The translations under genes and the position numbers were made by a program. DNA of 64,000 bases, taken from assembly GCF_030151085.1 (NCBI RefSeq), contig NZ_JASLER010000056.1, positions 124,001 to 188,000 of the forward strand, read 5' to 3'. How positions within the stretch are numbered: position 1 is the stretch's first letter; every line of letters starts with the position of its first letter. The stretch comes from Bacteroides sp. (GTDB taxonomy: Bacteria > Bacteroidota > Bacteroidia > Bacteroidales > Bacteroidaceae). The notes beneath the pieces were generated by a model, which was not told the DNA's origin, did no database searches, and worked only from the letters and a program-made list of their open reading frames with translations. Of the stretch, positions 45,742 to 54,676 are shown one piece after another.

Positions 45742-46698
45742 ATGACACAGAAACAATATGCCATTGGCATTGATTTAGGAGGAACATCTATTAAATACAG
45801 TCTACTCGACTCCAACGGCAATTTCCTGTATGAAGGGAAAGTACCTTCTTACGCTGAAACTTCGGCAGAAGCTGTAATCAGTCAATTGGTTCGAGTGATA
45901 GAAGAGACAAAGGGTTTTGCCGATAAACACGATTATCCTATCTTAGGAATTGGCATCGGTACACCCGGCATTATGGACGAAACAAATCGCATTGTACTTG
46001 GAGGTGCCGAAAACTTGAAAGGCTGGCAAAATCTTGCTCTCGCCGATATCCTTGAAAAAAGAACCGCTCTTCCTATTTCGCAGGATAACGACGCCAACCT
46101 TATGGGCTTAGGCGAACTCAACTATGGAGCCGGAAAAGGTTGTACAGACCTTCTTTTTCTCACCATAGGAACAGGGATAGGCGGTGCAATTGTTATCAAC
46201 GGGAAGTTATTCAATGGCTTTGCCAACCGGGGCACTGAGTTAGGACACACTCCACTGATAGCTACCGGCGAACAGTGTGCATGCGGGGCAACAGGTTGTT
46301 TGGAACATTATGCGTCAACTGCCGCATTGATCAGGCGCTTCACCGCATCGACCGAAAAACAAGGATTAAAATTTGACGCAGAAATAAATGGAGAACTCAT
46401 TGTCCGGTTGTATCATGAATCTTTCCCTATAGCGGTTGCTTGCATGAACGAACACTTTTCTTTTTTGGGAAGAGGAATAGCGGGATTTATAAATATCTTC
46501 AGTCCACAACGCGTTATCATTGGTGGTGGATTGTCCGAAGCCGGCGAATTTTACATTCAAAAGATAAAGGAGTCGGCCTTGGAATATGCGATAGATACAT
46601 GCTCCGAAAATACTCAGATTATGAAGGCAGGCTTAGGAAATAAAGCCGGATGCGCAGGCGCCGCTTCATTGGTATTTCAAACTAAAGCGGCCTTATAA
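45742..46698 (+). CDS. ROK-family sugar kinase
   Basis: Cytoplasmic ATP-dependent hexose or N-acetylhexosamine kinase. The phosphate loop is GIDLGGTSIKYS (Asp11-Gly14). The ROK motif is GTGIGGAIVINGKLFNGFAN with ELGHTPL, followed by the zinc-binding CACGATGCLE (Cys179, Cys181, Cys186). Length 318 is usual. ATG 45742 is preferred; 45733 is possible. No signal peptide. As the last gene of module D it likely phosphorylates a sugar released by GH88, such as glucose, GlcNAc or GalNAc; motifs do not decide which. Confidence 0.9.
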   Translation: MTQKQYAIGIDLGGTSIKYSLLDSNGNFLYEGKVPSYAETSAEAVISQLVRVIEETKGFADKHDYPILGIGIGTPGIMDETNRIVLGGAENLKGWQNLALADILEKRTALPISQDNDANLMGLGELNYGAGKGCTDLLFLTIGTGIGGAIVINGKLFNGFANRGTELGHTPLIATGEQCACGATGCLEHYASTAALIRRFTASTEKQGLKFDAEINGELIVRLYHESFPIAVACMNEHFSFLGRGIAGFINIFSPQRVIIGGGLSEAGEFYIQKIKESALEYAIDTCSENTQIMKAGLGNKAGCAGAASLVFQTKAAL

Positions 46699-46705
46699 TA
46701 ACTTA

Positions 46706-46761
46706 CCCTGAATTGTGTTGATTAATTAAAATGAACTTTAATTAATCAACACAACTCAGGG
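46706..46761. terminator. Very long hairpin between convergent genes
   Basis: CCCTGA (46706-46711), a 1x1 mismatch, then 18 perfect pairs (46713-46730 with 46737-46754) and TCAGGG (46756-46761), with a 6-base loop. It lies between the kinase and the convergent DUF3868 gene, so it probably ends transcription from both sides, though no long T-run follows on either strand. Confidence 0.75.
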
Positions 46762-46792
46762 GAGACACTTCATGTGTAGAATAGGACCTTTA

Positions 46793-48241
46793 TCAGTTAG
46801 GCTTCATATTCATAATCTGCTGCAATTGCGACAGATTCCGAATGGCAACCTTATTACCCATTTGGGCCGCTTGATTGAAGTTGGCAATGGCTTGCTGCAC
46901 ATTTCCATTCAGGAAATTGTAAACACCCATATTATTGATGTATTCAGCAGTCTGACGATTCGCCTTATTCATGAATTTTTCGGCATTACGCACGTCTTTA
47001 CGACTCAATAATACAGCGGCTGCATTCAGATTAGCGACTTCATCATCCGGATACATGCGAACAGCAACATCGAATACATTGATAAAGTCATTACTGCCTG
47101 CCGGATAACTATTGGCCACCTGATACATTTCATTCAAACTCAGATACTTCGGATCGGTCAGAATGATGGAACGTCCTTGTGTTACGTCAAAGTTTACTAC
47201 ACTATAGTCTATTTTGCAGTTCACTTTACGAAGTCCCGGATAGATTTCTTTCAGCATCATACGATAGGGTACGCCACCTCCTACGCTCATAATCTCTTTC
47301 TTACGACGTACATCATCTGTAGTATTCTTAATGATGCTCAGGAAGGTTTCTTTCTCCTTCATAGATGAAGCTTCAAGAGCCTTTACAAGACCATCCCAAT
47401 TTTCACCACCAAAGGTTACTTTATAAAGATTGGCAGGAACTTTTTCGTTAGTTGCCAAGTAATTCTTCAGAGCATCGGCACGCTTCTGAGAAAGTTGTTC
47501 GTTAAACTTCAGCGGACCTTCAGGTGAAGCAAAACCTTCAATACTAATTTGAGTTATGGTCAGATTACGGTCATTCTGGATTTTGTCGAACATATCATGA
47601 ATGCTTGTCAGCTCTTTCTTGTTATTCATAAATTCGGGAAGAATAACAAACTTATTCACCGGGAAGTCCAAATGAGCTTCGTACTGGTCACTACGCATCT
47701 TCACCACTTCTACTTCGGGTTGAATAAAGGCAACTATCGGCATCATGGCAGCCAGACGCTTGGCTTCTGTAGAAACATCATTTGTTATTAGTTCCTGAGC
47801 AATCATTTCATTAGCATTACCGCAACCACAAAGATTCTCTACTAAATTGAAAGCGGCATTCGCCATCCACGGTTCGTAAGGAATGACTTGTGTATAAGTC
47901 AGCACTTCTCTCTTTTCGTAAGGAATGACAATTGCATCAGGAGCTTTTCTCTCAATGGCAAGCCCACGCATGTATGCTTTCTGACGACGACGACCATTAA
48001 TAATAATATCCTGAAGAGCAACATTATGTTGACCATCTGTCAAAAGAGGAGTCAAAGTAAGCGAGCGTTGCGGACTGATAGTCAACTTCTGCATGTCAAG
48101 CTTCATGGTGACAGACAATGTATTACCTTGTTGCCACAAAGACACGTCGGACAAATTCAAGGTATTGTTCATAAGGCTCTGCGCTTTTACAGGAAGTATA
48201 GTGAGCAAAGCCAACAATATAAAATATAGATACTTTTTCAT
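46793..48241 (-). CDS. DUF3868/OmpA-like cell-envelope protein
   Basis: A 482-residue exported protein (signal MKKYLYFILLALLTILP to KAQ). The N-terminal half is a beta-rich DUF3868-type domain. The middle carries an OmpA-like peptidoglycan-binding core (ISIEGFASPEGPLKFNEQLS, then SQKRADALKNYL), and the C-terminus is TPR-like (YNFLNGNVQQAIANFNQAA). Such proteins accompany Mfa/Fim-type fimbrial operons, where they are thought to help anchor or assemble the fibre. Here it is downstream of a DUF3575 gene (28 bp) on the same strand, but no fimbrillin follows. Confidence 0.75.
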   Translation of the reverse strand: MKKYLYFILLALLTILPVKAQSLMNNTLNLSDVSLWQQGNTLSVTMKLDMQKLTISPQRSLTLTPLLTDGQHNVALQDIIINGRRRQKAYMRGLAIERKAPDAIVIPYEKREVLTYTQVIPYEPWMANAAFNLVENLCGCGNANEMIAQELITNDVSTEAKRLAAMMPIVAFIQPEVEVVKMRSDQYEAHLDFPVNKFVILPEFMNNKKELTSIHDMFDKIQNDRNLTITQISIEGFASPEGPLKFNEQLSQKRADALKNYLATNEKVPANLYKVTFGGENWDGLVKALEASSMKEKETFLSIIKNTTDDVRRKKEIMSVGGGVPYRMMLKEIYPGLRKVNCKIDYSVVNFDVTQGRSIILTDPKYLSLNEMYQVANSYPAGSNDFINVFDVAVRMYPDDEVANLNAAAVLLSRKDVRNAEKFMNKANRQTAEYINNMGVYNFLNGNVQQAIANFNQAAQMGNKVAIRNLSQLQQIMNMKPN

Positions 48242-48269
48242 TCTTGTTTTGGGTTTAGGAAGGTTCTAC

Positions 48270-48860
48270 TTACTTGATAACATATATGAAACTCAGTCCC
48301 ACTTTGGTAGGTCCGAAATAATTCTTGGTATTATGACCGAGCTTCTCACCGCACTTACCACATTTATACTTGTCGTAATCAAGACGGGCATATCCTACGC
48401 CGATAGTGGCTTCCATACTCCAACGTCTACTCAATATCCACTGATAACCGTAAGAAATTCCACCACCATATACTTTACCGTCATAACGATAATCTCCCAT
48501 TCCAAAAATGTCGAGATTGCTCACGTTCATTTCTCCATAATGACCATGTATTCCGAAGAAACTGCCATTGAAACGCTCGCAGAGCCAATAACGCAATTCG
48601 GGCTGAACAAGCCAGTGCTTTAGTTGGCGGTTGTCCGAGAACTTCCACGGATTATAATTACCCGATACATCCAGTGTCATTTTGGGAGCTAATGCTACTT
48701 CGAATCCCAAGTTAGGAGTGGTCGTAGCCCAATAAAGAGCATTCGTCTTTAGGGCGAACTTAGGCAGGTAAGTTTTGGTGCCCGGTTGATCTTGTGAATA
48801 CACACATGTGGCAAAGACCAACAGGAAACCTGCCACTAAAAAGAGTTTAATTGTTTTCAT
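48270..48860 (-). CDS. DUF3575 outer-membrane beta-barrel-like protein
   Basis: A 196-residue exported protein (signal ending VYSQD). Alternating strands with many Tyr, Trp and Gly (NALYWATTTPNLGFEVALAP; GGGISYGYQWILSRRWSMEA; final aromatic-rich VGLSFIYVIK) suggest a small outer-membrane barrel of the DUF3575 family. A pair of Cys (YKCGKCGEK) in one loop is notable. It forms a two-gene unit with the DUF3868 protein. Confidence 0.75.
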   Translation of the reverse strand: MKTIKLFLVAGFLLVFATCVYSQDQPGTKTYLPKFALKTNALYWATTTPNLGFEVALAPKMTLDVSGNYNPWKFSDNRQLKHWLVQPELRYWLCERFNGSFFGIHGHYGEMNVSNLDIFGMGDYRYDGKVYGGGISYGYQWILSRRWSMEATIGVGYARLDYDKYKCGKCGEKLGHNTKNYFGPTKVGLSFIYVIK

Positions 48861-49148
48861 TACTGTCTTGGCTTAGGTTTTAAAATGATACGGGATAAAC
48901 GCCGGACCACCCATTTTTGTTTTGAACAACCAGATAATCATTTAAAAGAAATAAATCTATTAATTACAATTTATAATTTGATTCGTTTCAATATTACATA
49001 AAAATGTTCTTGAAAACATGATTGGAAGAACAGTGAATGGCTATCGCCAAGAAAAGATTAGATTCATTTATCAAGTATTTTAAGAGGAATACTATATCTT
49101 TGCACGATTTACAAATTTCATAAAGAAGATAGCAATATATAAATTAGA
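48861..49148. other. Divergent intergenic region
   Basis: About 290 bp between divergent genes. On the + strand it has the -7 box described next. No perfect TAnnTTTG was found for the - strand DUF3575 gene. AT-rich, no ORF of note. Confidence 0.5.
49095..49102 (+). promoter_or_regulatory. -7 box (TATCTTTG) for the GT87-like gene
   Basis: A perfect TAnnTTTG match 46 bp before the ATG at 49149. The likely start of transcription is near 49109. Confidence 0.6.
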
Positions 49149-50357
49149 ATGATTTTGAAATACAGAATAAAAACCACTATCCTCCAGAATACTAAACTAT
49201 TGTTTATCCTTTGGACTGGTATCACTATAGCATGTTCTCTCTTTAGACTATCTAAAGGACGCTATAATAATTACCTGATTTTTAGTCAATCTTTTTGGCA
49301 CACTCTAAATCAATCACCTTTATATAATTGGTATCCTGACGAATACGGTGACCAATTCCTTTATGGCATCCCCTTCAGTGCTTTAATTGCACCTTTTTCT
49401 TTATTACCTGTTGGAATAGGAATGATACTTTGGTGCTTGGGCAATTGCTATCTTCTATTTTGGGCCATCAAGTCACTTGAATTAGAGAAATGGAAATTTG
49501 CTATCATAATATTGTTATCTGCATACGACCTTTATGAGTCGGTTTATTTTCAGCAATATAACATTGGAATAGCAGCGCTAATCATTCTCACTTTCACACT
49601 AATTGAGAAGAAGAAAGACTTTTGGGCTGCTTTACCAATCATGCTAGGATTAATGACTAAAGTATATGGTATAGTAGGACTCGCCTTCTTTTTCTTTTCA
49701 AAGAAAAAACTACATTTACTTTGGGGAATGTTTTGTTGGGGAGCACTACTCTTTATTTTGCCGATGCTTTACTCTTCACCGCAATTTGTTATTGATTCTT
49801 ACAAAGAATGGCTAGTAACATTAAGTTCTAAAAACGAACTAAATACTTTTTGCAGTTATACCAATATTTCATTACTTGGAATGATTCGGAAAACAACAGG
49901 TATTGCTAGTTATAGTGACTTATTGATTATTATTCCTGGACTGATTTTATTTATAGCACCCTATTTCCGCATCAATCAATATGACTACAAGGCATTCAGA
50001 CTCTCTTTTTTATCTTCGGCACTTATATTTATGGTACTATTCAGTACCAGTACCGAGGTATGTGGATATATCACTGCTTTAGTAGCAATTGGCATTTGGT
50101 TTGTAAGTACCCCTACTCGCCATACAACTCCAAAGTTAAATGCTGTTTTGCTTGGTTTTTGCATACTATTAACCATCATATTGTCAAGTGAGTTCACTCA
50201 TAAAAATATTCGTCTCAATTATATAGTGCCCTATTCTCTCAAGGCTCTTCCTTGCTTTTTAATCTGGCTAAAAATCATTTGGGAACAATTAACGCAAAAT
50301 TACCAACAGAGTTATCCTCAGTCTTTGACTGAATCCCAAAAAACAGAAAACAATTGA
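49149..50357 (+). CDS. GT87-like (DUF2029) integral-membrane glycosyltransferase
   Basis: A 402-residue multispanning inner-membrane protein with about ten hydrophobic segments. The first periplasmic loop has YNNYLIFSQSFWHTL followed by LYNWYPDEYGDQFLYG, the acidic region expected of polyprenyl-phosphate-sugar-using transferases; LMTKVYG is another family-like motif. It probably adds a sugar to an envelope glycan from a lipid carrier. The C-terminal tail is polar. Its last bases overlap the start region of a truncated GT2 gene, so the two once formed an operon. Confidence 0.75.
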   Translation: MILKYRIKTTILQNTKLLFILWTGITIACSLFRLSKGRYNNYLIFSQSFWHTLNQSPLYNWYPDEYGDQFLYGIPFSALIAPFSLLPVGIGMILWCLGNCYLLFWAIKSLELEKWKFAIIILLSAYDLYESVYFQQYNIGIAALIILTFTLIEKKKDFWAALPIMLGLMTKVYGIVGLAFFFFSKKKLHLLWGMFCWGALLFILPMLYSSPQFVIDSYKEWLVTLSSKNELNTFCSYTNISLLGMIRKTTGIASYSDLLIIIPGLILFIAPYFRINQYDYKAFRLSFLSSALIFMVLFSTSTEVCGYITALVAIGIWFVSTPTRHTTPKLNAVLLGFCILLTIILSSEFTHKNIRLNYIVPYSLKALPCFLIWLKIIWEQLTQNYQQSYPQSLTESQKTENN

Positions 50358-50422
50358 CATTATACTACCTTGCTATAATGCAGGCTGGGAACAAAACATT
50401 ATTGACCGGTATCATGAACTTT
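50353..50422 (+). pseudogene. 5' remnant of a GT2 glycosyltransferase
   Basis: Read from 50353 the frame gives IDIILPCYNAGWEQNIID and then RYHELF, the characteristic N-terminal strand and nucleotide-sugar loop (DIILPCYN) of a GT2 enzyme. It overlaps the GT87 stop by a few bases, as coupled genes do. After about 50420 the frame runs into the antisense of the sensor-kinase 3' end and stops within 14 codons. There is no ATG just upstream in frame. The rest of the gene is gone, so a deletion or rearrangement joined it to the kinase. Confidence 0.7.
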
Positions 50423-52378
50423 TTAGCATTTATGCTCTACCGCATTTTGATTCTTCCGTATTCTAAACCAAAACCGAGATCCAGCCCCTTCTTCGGATTC
50501 AAGTCCCATCTCTCCGCCGAGTAGACTGACAATGGTTTGGCAGATAGAAAGCCCCAATCCGGTGCCCTCTACATAGTTATTCAACTTCGTAAAGCGGTCA
50601 AATATAACTGCCTGCTTATCAGGAGCAATACCAATACCGGTATCTTTTACATAAAACTCTACCAATTCGTCGTTATAAGAGAAATATCCTACTTCAATAC
50701 TGCCTTTCGAAGTAAACTTAATCGCATTATTCACTAAATTAATGAGTACCTGCATCAGTCGGTTCACATCCGTACTAAGTGGCATTGAATCAACAGATGG
50801 ATCCAAATATAGCTTTACTCCTGATCGGCACTTGTTAGCAAGCGAAACAACTACATTATTACATACCTTGTGGGCATCTGTTTTGCCAAAAGTAAACTCT
50901 AATACCCCGGCTTCTATTCGCGACAAATCCAGGATATCAGATAAAAGTTGCAATAATAAATCACTGTTTCGGCGGATAAGATCAACGTATTCTTCACGTT
51001 CTTCTTTCGTATCCACCTCATCAAGTACTCCTGAAAAACCGACAATCGCATTCAACGGTGTACGTATCTCATGACTCATATTTGCCACAAAGGCAGATTT
51101 AAGTCTATCCGATTCCTCAGCTTTATGAAGTGCCACAATCAATTCATCTTGTGTCTTCTTCAATTTATCGTTCGCTGCCTCAGACTCATTTACAGAGTTT
51201 AATAAGAGCCGTTGGGCTTGCTGTAATTTGAAATTGCTTCTTAGTGTATAATAATAAAAAAGCAAAATGACTAAAAAGACTGAGATTATAGCTACTATAT
51301 AGTATTTATAGATTGACCAGAACGGTTCAGGAGCATTAAAAAAATCAACCTTCGCCGGAAGCTTGTTAGAATCCAAACCATAGTGTTGAAAGACTTTCCA
51401 GGCTATTTGGCATTGACTATCATAATATATCTCAGGTTTCAAATTTTCGGGCATCGCTCCATTTATAACAGCCAGTAACTGATCGGCAGTTTTATATCCC
51501 CAAAATGATGCATCATTATAATATCCCCCTACAAAGTTTTCTTTTTCCAGACCTATATCATTAGTAATAAAAATAGGAGTAGCTAATTTATTCTCCATAC
51601 TACTATACAAATAATCCTTCGAGAATTCAAAACCATACTCACCGGTCAACCACGAAGTAAGCAATACGCCGGCAGTAGAAGGAATAGTAGGAAGCAGGGA
51701 CAGTAATGAATCAGTATTAACAAACCGACCATCAATAGACTCAACAGGTATTTTCGGATAACTTCGTTCAGCCTCTTGTTGGAGCAACAAGTGAGTATAA
51801 ACTCCATAAAAACGACTGTCCGTAATAAACACAAATCTATTTAAATCGGATATCAAGTTTTCCATTAACGACAAATAGCCCGGTACATTCATTTCCCGTA
51901 TGACACCGGTTGCTCTATACTTCTTCATTAGTTCGATGGTAGGAGTAAAATCAGATAAATGAAGGCTGTCTCTTTTAGCAGCAAAGTCAGATATGGAAAT
52001 AGAATGAGGTTTTACAGCACATAAAATCAAGGGAACATCTTTGAAGGCACTTACATCTGCATCTTGATACCCCATCCAAGCTTCATCGGAAACAAGAATA
52101 ATAGCCAAAGGTGGCTTCTTTTTATAATTACTTAATAGCACACTCATCTTGTTGCCCCAGCTGTCCGAGTCTTCCAACATTTCCGATGAAAGAAATTCGC
52201 GGCTGAATTCAATGGAAGGATGCTTTTCTTTCAATTGCTTACCAATGGTATTCATAATTGTATTGCTCCATTGATAGTCAGTGCCATAAGAACTAACGAC
52301 CAAAACCTTATTTCCATTTGAAAGAACCTCTAAATGAAATAGGGAGAAAAATAGAATTATCATGAAACAGCGCACCAT
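50423..52378 (-). CDS. Membrane sensor histidine kinase with periplasmic binding domain
   Basis: A 652-residue sensor. ATG 52378 is preferred since it has an AAGG sequence a few bases upstream and begins a signal or membrane segment (MVRCFMIILFFSLFHL); an upstream ATG at 52492 lies within the terminator region. The N-terminal half looks like a periplasmic ABC-type binding domain (KVLVVSSYGTDYQWSNTI; LAIILVSDEAWMGYQD), then a membrane span (YYIVAIISVFLVILLFYYY), a coiled coil, HisKA with NMSHEIRTPLN (His436), and an ATPase domain (NLVNNAIKFTSKG; DTGIGIAPDKQ; GTGLGLSICQ). There is no receiver domain and no response-regulator gene nearby, so its partner is elsewhere. Confidence 0.88.
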   Translation of the reverse strand: MVRCFMIILFFSLFHLEVLSNGNKVLVVSSYGTDYQWSNTIMNTIGKQLKEKHPSIEFSREFLSSEMLEDSDSWGNKMSVLLSNYKKKPPLAIILVSDEAWMGYQDADVSAFKDVPLILCAVKPHSISISDFAAKRDSLHLSDFTPTIELMKKYRATGVIREMNVPGYLSLMENLISDLNRFVFITDSRFYGVYTHLLLQQEAERSYPKIPVESIDGRFVNTDSLLSLLPTIPSTAGVLLTSWLTGEYGFEFSKDYLYSSMENKLATPIFITNDIGLEKENFVGGYYNDASFWGYKTADQLLAVINGAMPENLKPEIYYDSQCQIAWKVFQHYGLDSNKLPAKVDFFNAPEPFWSIYKYYIVAIISVFLVILLFYYYTLRSNFKLQQAQRLLLNSVNESEAANDKLKKTQDELIVALHKAEESDRLKSAFVANMSHEIRTPLNAIVGFSGVLDEVDTKEEREEYVDLIRRNSDLLLQLLSDILDLSRIEAGVLEFTFGKTDAHKVCNNVVVSLANKCRSGVKLYLDPSVDSMPLSTDVNRLMQVLINLVNNAIKFTSKGSIEVGYFSYNDELVEFYVKDTGIGIAPDKQAVIFDRFTKLNNYVEGTGLGLSICQTIVSLLGGEMGLESEEGAGSRFWFRIRKNQNAVEHKC

Positions 52379-52413
52379 ATCAACCTTAATTGTTTGTCTA
52401 ATTAGAAAGTGCA

Positions 52414-52421
52414 CAAAGATA
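52414..52421 (-). promoter_or_regulatory. -7 box (TATCTTTG on the - strand) for the sensor kinase
   Basis: A perfect TAnnTTTG match read on the - strand, 35 bp before the preferred start 52378. It would lie inside the coding region if the 52492 start were used, which supports the shorter protein. Confidence 0.6.
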
Positions 52422-52470
52422 AAAAAAAGTATAGAATTAATACCTTTTGCAAAGGTTATATAAAACAAAA

Positions 52471-52499
52471 AGAGGTTTTGCTCTTTTGGCAAAACCTCT
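52471..52499 (-). terminator. Intrinsic terminator after mutB
   Basis: An 11-bp stem AGAGGTTTTGC/GCAAAACCTCT with a 7-base loop, followed on the - strand by TTTTTGTTTT. It lies 29 bp past the mutB stop. Confidence 0.9.
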
Positions 52500-52527
52500 C
52501 TTTCTATATAAATAAAACTTATGCGGC

Positions 52528-54675
52528 TTATTCTTCGTCCATCAAGATTTCCAAAATCTGACCGGCAGCTTTGGCAACCGGAGTACCAGGACCAAAGATA
52601 GCAGCAACACCAGCTTTGTACAGGAAGTCATAGTCCTGTGCAGGGATTACACCACCGGCAATAACTACGATGTCCTCACGACCCAGTTTCTTGAGCTCTT
52701 CGATAATCTGCGGAACCAATGTTTTGTGTCCGGCAGCTAATGAAGAAACACCTACAACGTGAACGTCGTTTTCAACAGCTTCGCGGGCAGCTTCGGCCGG
52801 AGTCTGGAACAACGGTCCCATATCTACGTCGAAACCACAATCAGCATAACCTGTTGCAACTACCTTAGCACCACGGTCGTGACCGTCCTGTCCCATCTTG
52901 GCAACCATGATACGTGGTTGACGTCCTTCTTTCTTTGCAAACTTCTCGGCCAATTCACAAGCACGTTTGAAGTCGCTATCATTTTTACTTTCTGATGAAT
53001 ACACGCCTGATATAGTTCTGATTACAGCTTTATAACGTCCTACGATCTGTTCGCAAGCGTATGAGATTTCTCCCAAAGTGGCACGAACACGAGCAGCTTC
53101 TACTGCCAATTCCAACAAGTTTCCTTCCTTGGTTTCTACACACTTAGTGATAGCTTCCAAAGCTTTCTTAACAGCAGCTTCGTCACGACCTTCTTTCAAA
53201 GTCTTCAAGTTTTCAATCTGTTGTTTACGAACAGCCGTATTATCTACTTCCAGGATATCAATCGGATCTTCTTTCTCCAAACGATACTTGTTCACACCTA
53301 CAATAGTCTGAGAACCACTATCAATACGAGCCTGTGTACGAGCAGCAGCTTCTTCGATACGCATCTTAGGAATACCGGTTTCGATAGCCTTAGCCATACC
53401 ACCCAGTTTTTCTACTTCCTGAATCAACTCCCAAGCTTTGTGAGCCAACTCGTTAGTCAATGTTTCTACGTAGTAAGAACCACCCCATGGGTCAACATTC
53501 TTGCAGATATAAGTTTCTTCCTGAATATAAATCTGAGTATTACGTGCAATACGTGCGGAGAAATCGGTCGGCAATGCGATAGCCTCATCCAATGCATTGG
53601 TATGCAATGACTGAGTGTGACCCAGTGCAGCAGCCATAGCTTCAATACAAGTACGTCCTACGTTGTTGAACGGATCTTGTTCGGTCAATGACCAACCTGA
53701 AGTCTGAGAGTGGGTACGTAATGCCAGTGATTTCGGGTTTTTCGGGTTGAACTCTTTCACGATCTTTGCCCACAACATACGTGCAGCACGCATCTTGGCA
53801 ATTTCCATGAAGTGATTGGTACCGATAGCCCAGAAGAAAGACAAACGAGGTGCAAATGCGTCGATGTCAATACCTGCGGCTGTTCCGGCACGGAGGTATT
53901 CGAGACCATCAGCCAACGTATATGCCAACTCAATATCTGCTGTAGCACCAGCTTCCTGCATGTGGTAACCGGAGATAGAAATAGAGTTGAACTTAGGCAT
54001 CTTCTGAGAAGTGTATTCAAAAATATCAGAGATGATCTTCATTGAGAATGCAGGCGGATAAATATAAGTATTACGCACCATGAATTCTTTCAAGATATCG
54101 TTCTGGATAGTACCAGCCATCTCTTCGAGTTTAGCACCCTGCTCCAAACCTGCATTGATGTAGAATGCAAGAATAGGAAGTACCGCACCGTTCATAGTCA
54201 TAGAAACAGACATCTTGCTCAAAGGAATACCATCGAACAAAACCTTCATATTTTCCAGTGAACAGATAGATACACCGGCCTTACCAACGTCACCTACTAC
54301 ACGTTCGTGATCAGGGTCGTAACCACGGTGAGTAGCCAAGTCGAAAGCTACAGACAGACCTTTTTGTCCGGCAGCCAGGTTACGACGGTAGAATGCATTT
54401 GATTCTTCGGCAGTAGAGAATCCGGCATACTGACGGATAGTCCAAGGACGAAGAGTATACATTACTGAGTATGGACCACGCAAATACGGAGGAAGACCGG
54501 CAGCGAAGCCAAGATGCTCCATTCCTTCGAGGTCCTCTTGTGTATAAACAGGCTTCACTTCAATGTGTTCCGGCGTTTTCCAATCAACGTGGATGCCGTT
54601 AGCCTTTTGCCACTCAGCGCCATCAACCGGCTGAAAAGCAGCATATATATCTAAGTTTTTAAAATCTTTTCTCAT
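52528..54675 (-). CDS. mutB: Methylmalonyl-CoA mutase large (alpha) subunit
   Basis: Adenosylcobalamin-dependent interconversion of succinyl-CoA and methylmalonyl-CoA, part of the succinate-propionate route. The N-terminal TIM barrel has RGPYSVMYTLRPWTIRQYAG and AFDLATHRGYDPDHERV, as in all mutase catalytic subunits. The C-terminal cobalamin domain has the B12-ligand motif DGHDRG (His599), then ATGYADCGFDVDMGP and AGGVIPAQDY. Length 715 is normal. It starts one base after the mutA stop, so the two are translationally close. Confidence 0.98.
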   Translation of the reverse strand: MRKDFKNLDIYAAFQPVDGAEWQKANGIHVDWKTPEHIEVKPVYTQEDLEGMEHLGFAAGLPPYLRGPYSVMYTLRPWTIRQYAGFSTAEESNAFYRRNLAAGQKGLSVAFDLATHRGYDPDHERVVGDVGKAGVSICSLENMKVLFDGIPLSKMSVSMTMNGAVLPILAFYINAGLEQGAKLEEMAGTIQNDILKEFMVRNTYIYPPAFSMKIISDIFEYTSQKMPKFNSISISGYHMQEAGATADIELAYTLADGLEYLRAGTAAGIDIDAFAPRLSFFWAIGTNHFMEIAKMRAARMLWAKIVKEFNPKNPKSLALRTHSQTSGWSLTEQDPFNNVGRTCIEAMAAALGHTQSLHTNALDEAIALPTDFSARIARNTQIYIQEETYICKNVDPWGGSYYVETLTNELAHKAWELIQEVEKLGGMAKAIETGIPKMRIEEAAARTQARIDSGSQTIVGVNKYRLEKEDPIDILEVDNTAVRKQQIENLKTLKEGRDEAAVKKALEAITKCVETKEGNLLELAVEAARVRATLGEISYACEQIVGRYKAVIRTISGVYSSESKNDSDFKRACELAEKFAKKEGRQPRIMVAKMGQDGHDRGAKVVATGYADCGFDVDMGPLFQTPAEAAREAVENDVHVVGVSSLAAGHKTLVPQIIEELKKLGREDIVVIAGGVIPAQDYDFLYKAGVAAIFGPGTPVAKAAGQILEILMDEE

Positions 54676-54676
54676 C

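Noticed and set aside
48093..48623. A 176-codon + ORF over the DUF3868/DUF3575 genes
   Set aside because: It is antisense to two good genes and crosses the gap between them; its translation has no coherent domain.
52379..52492. Upstream start for the sensor kinase
   Set aside because: It would place the -7 box and part of the mutB terminator inside the coding region.
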